Under the pieces are notes generated by a model. That model had not been told where the DNA came from, ran no database searches, and saw nothing but the letters and a program-made list of their open reading frames with translations. This document shows, in pieces, positions 1 through 7,853 of a stretch of 64,000 nucleotides of DNA; the first letter of the stretch is position 1; each line of letters begins with the position of its first letter. The stretch covers positions 18,533 to 82,532 of the forward strand of contig PLUF01000051.1 of assembly GCA_003164815.1 (NCBI GenBank). The letters run 5' to 3'. A program made the translations under genes and the position numbers. The stretch comes from Candidatus Gagatemarchaeum stordalenia (GTDB taxonomy: Archaea > Thermoproteota > Nitrososphaeria > Nitrososphaerales > Gagatemarchaeaceae).

Positions 1-1566
1 CGGCCTGATCCGCAGCACGGGCTTCAGGATGGTGTTCAACCTCTCCGCTATGCTCTTCATCCTCTCTAGCCTGTTCTGCGACGCGTAGAGGTAGATCATG
101 TCGTACGTGTTCTGGGCTGCGAGGATGACCACCCTGCCGGCCGTCTTCCTGCCCGTCCTCCCCCTCCTCTGTATGTACCTGATCTCGGAAGGTATCGGCT
201 CGTAGAACACGACGAGGTCCACCTGGGGTATGTCCAGTCCTTCCTCGGCTATCGAGGTGGCGACGAGGGTGTTCACGTACCCCTTCCTCAGGTCCCTTAT
301 CAGAGAGGCCTGCTGGTCCTGCGTCAGGCCCTTGTCGTGGAGCTTCGATGCCTGACCGACGAACCTCTCCACCCTGACTCCAGCTACCTTGTTCAGGACT
401 TCAACAAGGTGTGCGGCCGTGTCCCGGTACTGGGTGAAGACGAGGACCCTTGAATCCGGAATCGTCCTGAACTGTGCTTCGAGCAGGCTCTTCAGCGCGT
501 CGACCTTTGGATGCTCCACGAGGCCTCCGTCCTCCAGCAGGCCGCGGACGCTCGCGAACGCCCGGTCCTGCATCAGGGCCGTGTGGCTCCTCTTCCTCTC
601 GCTGTCCTCGACCATCCTGTCGATGAAAGCCTTGAGGGTGTAAGCGCCCTGGGTCTCGAGGAGCTCGATCATGTGGAACATGGTCAGGGCCGATGACTGC
701 CTTGAGATCACGGCGTAGATCGGCCCCCTCTCCTCCTCTACGCTCATCATCTCGGCTCTGTACCTCAGCTCTGCACCGAGGTCGATCAGCTGCATCCTTG
801 ACACGCTCTTGAAGACGCCCTTCAGGTGTCCCTTGGCCTGGAGCCATCTCACCCTGTCGTCCAGCATGCCCCTCAGCACGTCCTTTACCGGCTGGTAGGC
901 CGGGGGCAGGTCGACCGTCTTCGACTCTACGGTTATCTGCTGGATGTAGGGCCTGACGTCCGGGTCATCGTCGCTCCTGTGCTCGACGTGCTCTATGAAG
1001 AGCGACTCGCAGACCATCCTGACCTTCTCGAGGTCAGAGCCGGGAGAAGCGGTCATGCCCAGGATGAGGGGGTACCCCGAGCCCTTCGCATACTGGCTCG
1101 CGACCTCCGTGTAGGCGTAGTCCTTGACGGACCTGTGGCACTCGTCGAACACGAGGAGGCCGAAGGAGCTCAGCGACATCCTCTTTGCCAGAAGGTCGTT
1201 CCTGACGACCTGCGGGGTGGCGAAGACCATCCTCGACCTGCCGTTCCACACCGCCTCCCTGAATGCCGCTTCGGTCTTGCCAGTGAGGAGGACGAAGTCG
1301 TCCTCGGGCAGCCTGATGACCCCCCGGAACGTCTCGAAGTGCTGCATGCAGAGCGGCCGGGTCGGGGCCATGACGAGAACCCTCTTGTCCCTGTAGTTGT
1401 ACAGGGTATCGACAGCGACGAGCGCGGAGATCACCGTCTTGCCGAGAGCGGTGGGGAGGACCACGAGGGTGTTGCTGCCGCTCTTCGCGGCTTCAGCTAT
1501 CGTCCGCTGGTACTCCCTCTCCTCCACCGTGTCCGGGTAGATGAGAGGATGGGAGACAAACGACAA
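1..1566 (-). CDS. hef: Hef-like superfamily 2 DNA helicase, truncated by window edge
   Basis: ATP-dependent helicase of the Hef/FANCM family, acting on stalled replication forks. The protein starts LSFVSHPLIYPDTVEEREYQ. A Walker A-like PTALGKT, the DECH box (VFDECHRS) and the motif III-like LGMTASPG follow. After a helical insert come the second RecA domain (VLVFTQYRD, VATSIAEEGLDIPQVD) and motif VI (QRRGRTGR). The C-terminus runs off position 1, so an ERCC4-type nuclease domain cannot be seen or excluded. The start is TTG at 1566, the only standard start codon after the upstream in-frame stop. The family is clear; calling it Hef rather than another SF2 helicase is inference from overall motif order. 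Confidence 0.85.
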   Translation of the reverse strand, partial: MSFVSHPLIYPDTVEEREYQRTIAEAAKSGSNTLVVLPTALGKTVISALVAVDTLYNYRDKRVLVMAPTRPLCMQHFETFRGVIRLPEDDFVLLTGKTEAAFREAVWNGRSRMVFATPQVVRNDLLAKRMSLSSFGLLVFDECHRSVKDYAYTEVASQYAKGSGYPLILGMTASPGSDLEKVRMVCESLFIEHVEHRSDDDPDVRPYIQQITVESKTVDLPPAYQPVKDVLRGMLDDRVRWLQAKGHLKGVFKSVSRMQLIDLGAELRYRAEMMSVEEERGPIYAVISRQSSALTMFHMIELLETQGAYTLKAFIDRMVEDSERKRSHTALMQDRAFASVRGLLEDGGLVEHPKVDALKSLLEAQFRTIPDSRVLVFTQYRDTAAHLVEVLNKVAGVRVERFVGQASKLHDKGLTQDQQASLIRDLRKGYVNTLVATSIAEEGLDIPQVDLVVFYEPIPSEIRYIQRRGRTGRKTAGRVVILAAQNTYDMIYLYASQNRLERMKSIAERLNTILKPVLRIRP

Positions 1567-1632
1567 TTTGCTTCGTTCTTTCTTTCTCTATCTCTCTTGC
1601 TCCCTAGCGTGAGCTGGACCGCTACTTACTTT

Positions 1633-1956
1633 CTAGATGTCCAAGACTTCCCCGGCCTTCGACGCCTTCTTCTGCTTGGGGTTGAGGCCGTCGACCGCCC
1701 TGAGGAGCGGCTCGAGCTTGTCGTACTGAAATATCGCCTTGTACTCCCCGAGCTCGTCGAGCGACCTCAAGACCAGACCCCTTCTCTTGGTCGGGGATCC
1801 CGAATCGTCGGTCGGGTTCAGCTCGATGGCGAGCCTGGCAGGGCTGCTCTTGTAGTCCGGAAGCTTGAGGACGAATATCCCGGGCACACTCGTCTTCATC
1901 CTGCCCCAGTCGGAGCCCGTCTTCAGGAATGATGAGAGCTTGTCGTCCAATGACAT
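1633..1956 (-). CDS. Conserved-looking small protein, unknown function
   Basis: A 107-residue soluble protein starting MSLDDKLSSFLKTGSDWG, with a mixed beta-rich centre (GIFVLKLPDY, ARLAIELNP) and a charged C-terminus. I do not recognise a family. The ATG at 1956 is preferred to a longer frame upstream because a TATA-like TTATATATT lies about 27 bases before it, giving a leaderless transcript. It sits just upstream of the helicase gene on the same strand and may be expressed with it. No signal peptide or membrane segment is visible. Confidence 0.7.
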   Translation of the reverse strand: MSLDDKLSSFLKTGSDWGRMKTSVPGIFVLKLPDYKSSPARLAIELNPTDDSGSPTKRRGLVLRSLDELGEYKAIFQYDKLEPLLRAVDGLNPKQKKASKAGEVLDI

Positions 1957-1978
1957 GGGATGGGTGTCTGGCGAGGCG

Positions 1979-1988
1979 AATATATAAT
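1979..1988 (-). promoter_or_regulatory. TATA-like promoter element
   Basis: TTATATATT on the minus strand, centred about 27 bases before the ATG at 1956. This is the spacing expected for an archaeal leaderless transcript. Confidence 0.55.
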
Positions 1989-2081
1989 TAAGTTGAACAC
2001 TTCCAAGTAAGCCAACTGCTTGCGGCGTGCTCGGTGGACGGCCTTCGCAATGGATATTTCCAGGCGTGATCCTGCAAACCC

Positions 2082-2234
2082 ATGCCAAGGAAGAAGAGAG
2101 GAGGGGAGAAGTCGGAAGCCACGAAATTGAGCGGCCTCGACGTCTACGAGAGATGGCTGGAGAGGCAACCGGTCAAGCGCGTCAAAGCGAGGTCGGGTTT
2201 CATCAGCGCTGAGGAAAAAGGAGCAGGCTCGTAG
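2082..2234 (+). CDS. Small basic protein, 50 residues
   Basis: An ATG-initiated frame encoding MPRKKRGGEKSEATKLSGLD and then YERWLERQPVKRVKAR, ending GAGS. The lysine/arginine-rich ends and an amphipathic middle suggest a nucleic-acid- or ribosome-associated small protein, but no family is recognised. Third-position base use resembles the neighbouring genes. It lies divergent from the 1633-1956 gene. No TATA box is seen at leaderless distance, so the call rests only on the frame and composition. Confidence 0.45.
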   Translation: MPRKKRGGEKSEATKLSGLDVYERWLERQPVKRVKARSGFISAEEKGAGS

Positions 2235-2529
2235 CTCTATGTACTATTGGAGAGGTGCTCTTACACTACCCTAGCCACTTAGTCGGCGGTTGAAGGCGCA
2301 TACGGCCTTGTTAGATTCTCCAGCCGTGTGGGGACTTCTCATTTCCGCAGAGCCTCCTGATCTATCTCTTTGAGAGAGGTAGGACCATCACAGGCAACCT
2401 GGAGCTTTACATCGCCGGAGTCGCGATTGCATTGACGGCGGCCGCGACTACCGGAAGACCGGTCCTAGTGGAGGGTGCGAAAGACATCCATCCTAGCTCG
2501 ACTGGACAATAAAGGGACAAATTCAGACG
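2235..2529. other. Intergenic stretch with a possible coding remnant
   Basis: No complete gene is seen. On the plus strand a frame ending in TAA near 2514 reads LYIAGVAIALTAAATTGRPV and then VEGAKDI, preceded in a shifted frame by VWGLLISAE. This could be the degraded tail of a membrane protein, but there is no start and the link is weak. Confidence 0.3.
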
Positions 2530-4216
2530 TCAGGTCTGTTTCCCTATTCTTCGAAGTGCCGCTACCGAACAGAACAGCAAGATTACTCCGATCTGGACGG
2601 CCATGAGCAGCAAGTAGGAGGTAGGCAGAGATGTGCTGGATGCTCCGCTCGAGCTTGAGCTGGCAGACGACGTGGTGGAGGCGATGACAGAGGTGGACGA
2701 GGAGGCTGAGCTGGTTGCAGACGAGGTGTTGCTGGAGCTGGTTGTCGTGGATGTGACTGAACTCGTAGTCGCAGACGAGGTCGTGATGGTGCTGGAGCTG
2801 ATTGTCGTGAATGTGACTGAACTGGTTGTAGTGGATGTGGTCGACCCAGTCTGCGAACTCGTCGTTGTACTCGTTGACTGCGTTCCAGGGAGAGGCAGCG
2901 TATAGGACCCTGACTCGCGCCCCAAGTAGACATAGTTGGGGGTGCCCACTGATATGCTGGAGAACCCGTTGCCTGCATATGAGACCTGGAGGTTGTCGGC
3001 CGCTTCCCCTGTGTTTCCTCCGAAGCTGTAGCCGGACGGATATGCCGTCTGCGCGCCGGCGGTTGAGTTGCCGTAGAAGAGACCGAGGGAGGCGCTGAGC
3101 TGCGTGAACTGGGTGGACTCCCCGTTCCCTTCCCCACCGAAGACCAGCTCCGATTCATAGAAGAGGCCGTCAGGGACTGTGGCGTTCCCCGAGACCTCGA
3201 AGTACGCGCTCTGGACCGAGGGATCGTGTATCGTCGCGTTGTCGAACCAGTCGATAGCTTGCACCGGCGCCGGCCCGTTGTGAATCAGCTGGACGCCGAT
3301 CTGCACCGTGACTCCCACACCCGGCACGGCGGTCTCGCTCATGGTCAGCGCCAACTGTAGGGGGAGCCGGTAAGTGGTGTTCGAGGACTGGAAGGAATAG
3401 TAGTATCCGGGGTTCGCGGGGTAGGCATACCCCCATCCACCGAAGTAATCGTGTTGTTGCTCAGGAAGCCGGAGACGCTCCCGTTCCAGATGTTGTCAGC
3501 CCACGAGACCATCGAAGCCGCGGTGACGAAGTCGGGTGTGTTCTGAACCCAGTAGTTCTGCTGTTGACCTCCCTTCTCGTTGACCACGAGGATCGAGTTC
3601 AGTTGGAGTGTCGCACCCGAGACGGTGTCGCCGTAGGCTGCGGCCGAGGCGTTGTAGGCTTGCAACGATTCAATGTTGGCAACGCCCACCACGTCGGTGC
3701 TCTCTACCTTGAACGGGGTTACCTTCCCGGAGTCATTGTAGAGCCCGAAGGCGGCAACGCCCGAGGGCTCGGGCCGGGTGAGTGGGTAGGCGAAGTACGG
3801 GCTGATTGGGAAGGTCTGAACATCATAGCTCACGTTCGCGCTCCGTCCGTAGGCGAAGAAGACGAGGTAGTACAGACCCTCCGAGACCTTCAAGGAGCGT
3901 TGGACGGTGGTGCCGTTCTGAAGGAACAGCGAGGCCGAGATATCGCTCACGCCGTTGTTGAAGTTGTTGTACTGCGTGGTTGTCATTATGGCAGTTGAGA
4001 GCGTCGTGTTGCTGCTCACCGAGATGGAGATGGTCGTGGGGATCGACGGAGCGTCGATCTGCAGTGGTTCGTAGTAACCTGAGAGGAGGACAATCTGGTA
4101 GGGGAGGGGCATGGGACTGGGGAAGACGCGCTGGGAGAAGCTCCTGAGAGCGTAGGGGAGAGCAGGAGCAAGACGAGCGCGATGCTCACGACCCCTGCTT
4201 TACGGCGGCTTTCCAT
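2530..4216 (-). pseudogene. Thermopsin-family (A5) acid protease, frame broken twice
   Basis: Secreted or surface-anchored acid protease of the thermopsin family. From the ATG at 4216 the protein has a signal peptide (VVSIALVLLLLSPTLSG), an N-terminal beta domain, then thermopsin hallmarks: SGVAAFGLYNDSGKVTPF, LQLNSILVVNEK, QNYWVQNTPDF, SWADNIWNGSV and YSFGGNTGEAADN. A Ser/Thr-rich linker of about 85 residues and a C-terminal membrane anchor (LLLMAVQIGVILLFCSVAAL) complete it. The frame shifts between about 4100 and 4165 and again near 3440. Adding one base to the G run at the second site restores GGYAYPANPGYYYSF. The breaks may be sequencing indels or a decaying gene. A TATA-like CGTATATACG lies 25 bases before the ATG. 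Catalytic residues of this family are not assigned here. Confidence 0.75.
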
Positions 4217-4236
4217 TACTGTAGCTCCACCCTCAT

Positions 4237-4246
4237 CGTATATACG
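4237..4246 (-). promoter_or_regulatory. TATA-like promoter of the thermopsin gene
   Basis: CGTATATACG on the minus strand, centred about 25 bases before the ATG at 4216. It supports that ATG over the upstream in-frame GTG at 4249. Confidence 0.55.
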
Positions 4247-4249
4247 CAC

Positions 4250-4740
4250 GTCCTTACCTTCAGGGCGACCCTACGTCACCGTGTGATGCACCCCAGCGCA
4301 TTCGCCAAAGTCAGCTATGGCGTGGAAATATGTCGCCCCTTGTTCTTAGGATTTTGGATGGTTTGTCCCTTGGATGACCATGCCAAATAGTCAGACGAAC
4401 TTCACGGGTAAGCTCGGGTCACGCTTCCAGCTGTCGCAAGTGTAGTCTTGGAGTACGGGAACCTCATACATCAGGCATGATCCGGCCTTGTATAACCCGC
4501 AGATTCCGCAGAATGTATCAAAGCGGGCCTTTGCTTGATGATACCTCGGCGGTTCAGGCATGAATGACGAGGCTGGCGGCGTTAATCGGTCAATTTTCGA
4601 CCCTTTTGGCCCTCTGACAAGAGGCGCCCTGCCGGCCCCTGCGGGGGAGAACTTGGATGAGAGTAGCCCGACTAGGATTTGATAAAAATGCTTCGTATCT
4701 CGGCGCCGGGCCTAGGTTAGTTGTTGATACTGCTCTTCGA
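4250..4740. other. Long noncoding stretch
   Basis: About 490 bases with no supported gene on either strand and no recognisable tRNA cloverleaf, rRNA or CRISPR repeat. Stops are dense in all frames. It separates the thermopsin gene from the AT-richer accessory patch and may be the edge of an old insertion. Confidence 0.5.
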
Positions 4741-4746
4741 ACTCAC

Positions 4747-4756
4747 CTTTTATCAG
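4747..4756 (+). promoter_or_regulatory. TATA-like promoter of the HEPN-like gene
   Basis: ACCTTTTATC on the plus strand, about 27 bases before the TTG at 4780, consistent with leaderless transcription. Confidence 0.4.
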
Positions 4757-4779
4757 GGATTCCTGCTCGACAATAGGCA

Positions 4780-5649
4780 TTGACGAGAGAGAATCTGCTA
4801 ATTCAGGAGCTTCTTACGGAGGCTAAACGAGACCTCGAAGCATCGAATCTCCTTCTCAAGACCAATCTCATCGAGATTGCGGCGTGGCACACGGAGCAGG
4901 CCTTCGAAAAGTCGATAATGTATGTGTACGCAAGTTACAAGATCAAGTTCCAAAGGAGGCCCGTTGATTCAGTTCACGACAAGATGGAGGAAAAACTGCA
5001 TACCGACAAGCACATGCTAATGGTCAACATGCTTACCGAGATGATTAGCGACTTCAGAACTCTGGGAATCGAAAGGATGAATTCCGTGATTTCACAGCTC
5101 CCCTCGGACCAGTCCGCGGACCTGAGCGGGTTCCTGCAGAAGATCAAGCCTGCCCAAAATGCCTCGAAGGCAACAGAGCAACTGAGAATGATAAGATCAA
5201 CTCTGGATTCGAACGCAGTGAAATCAATGCCTTTGGAGAAGTTCCTCGACCTATGCACGGCAGCCAACTTCAAGAAAGACATTTCGAAGCTCAATGTGGG
5301 CTCCGCTGTCCAAGAAGGCCTCGTGTCGCTGACACGAGATGGAACGTTCGAGTTTGCTAGCAAGGATGTTGAAAGTGCTGTCAAGGCGGCTGGCTTGGAT
5401 CAGCCGGAGCTCTATATCGGGTTGTACCGTTTTCCGTCGCTCGCCCTAATCATGGCAAGATGGATTCTTACCGATCCAATTTCGACACGGTATCCATTAC
5501 GAAGACGCGACCATGCAAACCTCAAGTTGTACCGAGAAAGAGTTCCCGGCTTGCATGATTTCTACCTCGAGGTTAACCAACAAATCAAGAGTCTGATACA
5601 AGACGGGGAGGAATTTCTCCGGACGTTTCAACTATTCAGCATCCGGTAA
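4780..5649 (+). CDS. HEPN-domain-like protein, orphan
   Basis: A 289-residue all-helical protein. The N-terminus (LLTEAKRDLEASNLLLKTNL, EIAAWHTEQAFEKSIMYVYA) has the helix pattern of HEPN domains, where an A-x-x-x-x-E-x-A-x-E-K helix follows a first long helix. Near the C-terminus RVPGLH fits the R-x4-H motif of catalytic HEPN RNases, though it lies outside the N-terminal HEPN-like part, so nuclease activity is uncertain. No nucleotidyltransferase (MNT) partner is adjacent, which is unusual for HEPN toxins. Codon use is visibly less G+C-rich than the housekeeping genes, suggesting transfer. The TTG start at 4780 lies about 27 bases after a TATA-like CCTTTTATC. Confidence 0.55.
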   Translation: MTRENLLIQELLTEAKRDLEASNLLLKTNLIEIAAWHTEQAFEKSIMYVYASYKIKFQRRPVDSVHDKMEEKLHTDKHMLMVNMLTEMISDFRTLGIERMNSVISQLPSDQSADLSGFLQKIKPAQNASKATEQLRMIRSTLDSNAVKSMPLEKFLDLCTAANFKKDISKLNVGSAVQEGLVSLTRDGTFEFASKDVESAVKAAGLDQPELYIGLYRFPSLALIMARWILTDPISTRYPLRRRDHANLKLYRERVPGLHDFYLEVNQQIKSLIQDGEEFLRTFQLFSIR

Positions 5650-5824
5650 GTCATATCGCGGATGTGGCGCAGGGGATCAGGAACAATTCTATGCCCAATT
5701 TGGCGCATCTGGCACTCAAGTCCGAGCGTAACGTTGGGGAGCTTGACGTACCCCTTTTCACATGCTCGATTTCCAGCTTGTCTTCGGGGTCGAAGACCGT
5801 TCCTCTGGGAAACGTGTAGATGCG

Positions 5825-6471
5825 CTATGGGTGGCTGTAGTTAGGAGAAACTGTGAAGTCGTAGGTGGAGCTGATGGCCGTTGATTGGGGAAGTATGAAC
5901 TGCACGATGGCCTCATTGACGGAACTGCATGCCGGATTCGAGTAGTGGCCAGCCGCGACTGATTCCGAACTGAGAGTGAGATTCAATGGAACGGAAATGG
6001 TCTCCCGCGGTGTAAAGTTGTAAATCTGTGAAGTGTAGATGTACACGTCAAAGCTAGGACATGTGGTACTGTCGTCTCCCACAGTGGCACTAAGTTGGGC
6101 ATAGACGGTATAGTTCTGCGTATTCTTGACTGTGAAGGTGAAGGTAGCATCTCAGTATTGTACACGTCGTTGGTAATCACAAGAGTCGTTTGTGGTACCT
6201 GTGAGATTGTAGGTAGCTGTGTCTGAATGGAAGTCACTGAAGATTGTAGTGAAGAGATTGCACTTGAATCGGCAGATTCTTGTTGTTCAGCCGACGCTAG
6301 TTGTGTTTGAAGTGTAGAAATCTGACCTTGGAGCGCCGATATCTGCGTATCGTAGGCCGACTTCTGTTGAGCCAAGGCGGTCTGATTTGAAGAGTAAAGG
6401 TACACGCTAGCTGATGCCGTTACAATCAAGGATAGGATTGCAATGGCAACGGCAACTTTGGCGGTTTCCAC
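5825..6471 (-). pseudogene. Membrane-anchored coiled-coil surface protein, frame broken
   Basis: An N-terminal membrane segment (VAVAIAILSLIVTASASVYLY) is followed by a coiled coil of about 60 residues (QISALQGQISTLQTQLASAE) and an extracellular beta domain (ATFTFTVKNTQNYTVYAQLS, FDVYIYTSQIYNF). The coiled coil and the beta domain lie in different frames; the switch is near 6153. The beta half resembles archaeal surface domains of the CARDB/emp24 sort, though no family is assigned. GTG at 6471 lies about 24 bases after a TATA-like ATTAAATAG. It is either a sequencing indel or a real inactivation; both halves keep good codon structure, which favours a recent or artefactual break. Confidence 0.55.
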
Positions 6472-6491
6472 GAAATATATCTGGCTTGGCC

Positions 6492-7085
6492 CTATTTAAT
6501 ACAGGTATGTTTTACTTTTAGGAATCTTTCCGTGCCACATTGCGCACAGCGTATGTAAGTTCTCGACTCGGTGCACGACCTCTCAGTGATTCCATCAGCC
6601 AACGAATCGCTGTCGTTGCTTACAGCGGCTTGCGAACTCGCGCTGTCATATACCCTAGGGGGCACGGGACCGCTCGCAAGGCGGAAGTGTCCAAAGAGCG
6701 CGGAGTCGTTGGAGTCGTAGAACCCCCTGACCGCGGCCACGGTCACCATGCGCCGCGATTCCGACCTTCCGAGCACGACCAGGTACTCGTTCGCATACTC
6801 GTTCATCCAGTCCATGTGCGTCCGCTTCTTCGCCACGTCGACCGGGTCAGAGCCGAAGACGTTCTCGAGGTTGTCCCTGACCGGGGCGTCAAACGAGAAG
6901 TCGACTCCCTTCTTCTCTCTGAGCCAGCGGCGGTACAGGACCAGGCATTCGACGTACAGGGACTTGGTCCTCACCTTCCCGTAGCCGGAGAGGAACCTCT
7001 TCATCGCCGGGCGCTCTCCTATCTCGCCCAGGATCTTGCCTAGACGTCTCTCCGTCTGAGCTTCTATGCCGACTTTTCCTTCCAT
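6492..7085 (-). CDS. Recombinase core-binding-like domain fused to a zinc finger
   Basis: A protein of about 197 residues. Its first half (RFLSGYGKVRTKSLYVECLV, LYRRWLREKKGVDF, FYDSNDSALFGHF) has the helical pattern of the SAM-like core-binding domain of tyrosine recombinases. The catalytic R..H-x-x-R..Y domain that should follow is absent. Instead there is a Ser-rich linker and a C-terminal CAQCGTERFLKVKHTC, a possible C-x2-C...H-x-C zinc finger. It may be a truncated integrase or a repurposed DNA-binding protein. The start is set at the ATG at 7085 (MEGKVGIEAQ); the upstream in-frame start at 7112 overlaps a TTTTAA box. Confidence 0.5.
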   Translation of the reverse strand: MEGKVGIEAQTERRLGKILGEIGERPAMKRFLSGYGKVRTKSLYVECLVLYRRWLREKKGVDFSFDAPVRDNLENVFGSDPVDVAKKRTHMDWMNEYANEYLVVLGRSESRRMVTVAAVRGFYDSNDSALFGHFRLASGPVPPRVYDSASSQAAVSNDSDSLADGITERSCTESRTYIRCAQCGTERFLKVKHTCIK

Positions 7086-7190
7086 CCCATCATTAAAAGT
7101 GTGGTTTTGCACACCAGAAAGTTAATTAAGCGACCTCGATTCAAGGTCTTCATCCCACCGGGGAAACCTGTCGGGTTATCGTGAAACAAG

Positions 7191-7850
7191 TTGAATAAAC
7201 TGAGCCAGGAACAGCCAAACAACGCGACGTACCACGGAACGACGACCGTTGGTCTCGTCTGCTCAGACGGAGTCATACTGGCCACCGACACCCGGGTCAC
7301 CGCCGGCGGGTTCATCGCCCACAAGAGGGGCAAGAAGCTCCTGCAGGTCTCTGACAACCTCGCAGTGACGATCTCCGGAGGAGTCGCGGACGCGCAGAAC
7401 GTCATCGACACCCTGAAGTACTATTCGCGCAGCTATCAGATCGAGAAGGGGGTGCCGCTCCCCGTAAAGTCGGCGGCACGCATCGTCTCGAACATCCTCT
7501 TCTCATCGCGCTACTACCCGTACATCGCGGTCGTGATAGTCGGCGGGTACGACAAGGTCGGGGGGTCGATATACAACCTGGACTTCTTCGGGTCGGTCCT
7601 CAAGGAGAACGTGACCTCCACGGGCAGCGGTTCCCCGGTGGCGCTCGGCGTCCTCGAGGAGGGGTATCAGAAGGGCATGACGGTCGCAAAGGCGCTTCCG
7701 GTGGCGGCGAACGCGATCATCGCGGCCATGAGGAGGAACGTCTACACGGGAGACCACTTCGACATTGCCATAATTGACAAGTCGGGTTTCAGAGAGGTCT
7801 CGGAGCAGGATAAGGACAAGCTCCTGGCTCATTTCTCGGATCGCAGTTAG
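7191..7850 (+). CDS. psmB: Proteasome beta subunit
   Basis: Catalytic subunit of the 20S proteasome, cytoplasmic. A 16-residue propeptide ends in Gly and would be removed to expose Thr17 (GTTTVGLVCSDGVILATDTR), the N-terminal nucleophile. The Asp and Lys partners lie in TDTRVT and HKRGKK, and the conserved SGGVADAQ, GSGSP and GDHFDIAIID follow. At 219 residues the length is normal. Translation starts at TTG 7191. It is three bases upstream of fttA on the same strand, so the two probably share a transcript. Confidence 0.95.
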   Translation: MNKLSQEQPNNATYHGTTTVGLVCSDGVILATDTRVTAGGFIAHKRGKKLLQVSDNLAVTISGGVADAQNVIDTLKYYSRSYQIEKGVPLPVKSAARIVSNILFSSRYYPYIAVVIVGGYDKVGGSIYNLDFFGSVLKENVTSTGSGSPVALGVLEEGYQKGMTVAKALPVAANAIIAAMRRNVYTGDHFDIAIIDKSGFREVSEQDKDKLLAHFSDRS

Positions 7851-7853
7851 TCT

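Noticed and set aside
4120-4190. A BHB-type intron at the first thermopsin frame break (GCTCCTG...CAGGAGC inverted repeat)
   Set aside because: No matching 4-bp central helix or 3-nt bulges flank the repeat, and removal does not give an obvious in-frame join.
4690-4760. A tRNA-like stretch (GGTTAGTTG ... TCGAACTC)
   Set aside because: No acceptor or anticodon stem can be formed; similarity is limited to short loop-like words.
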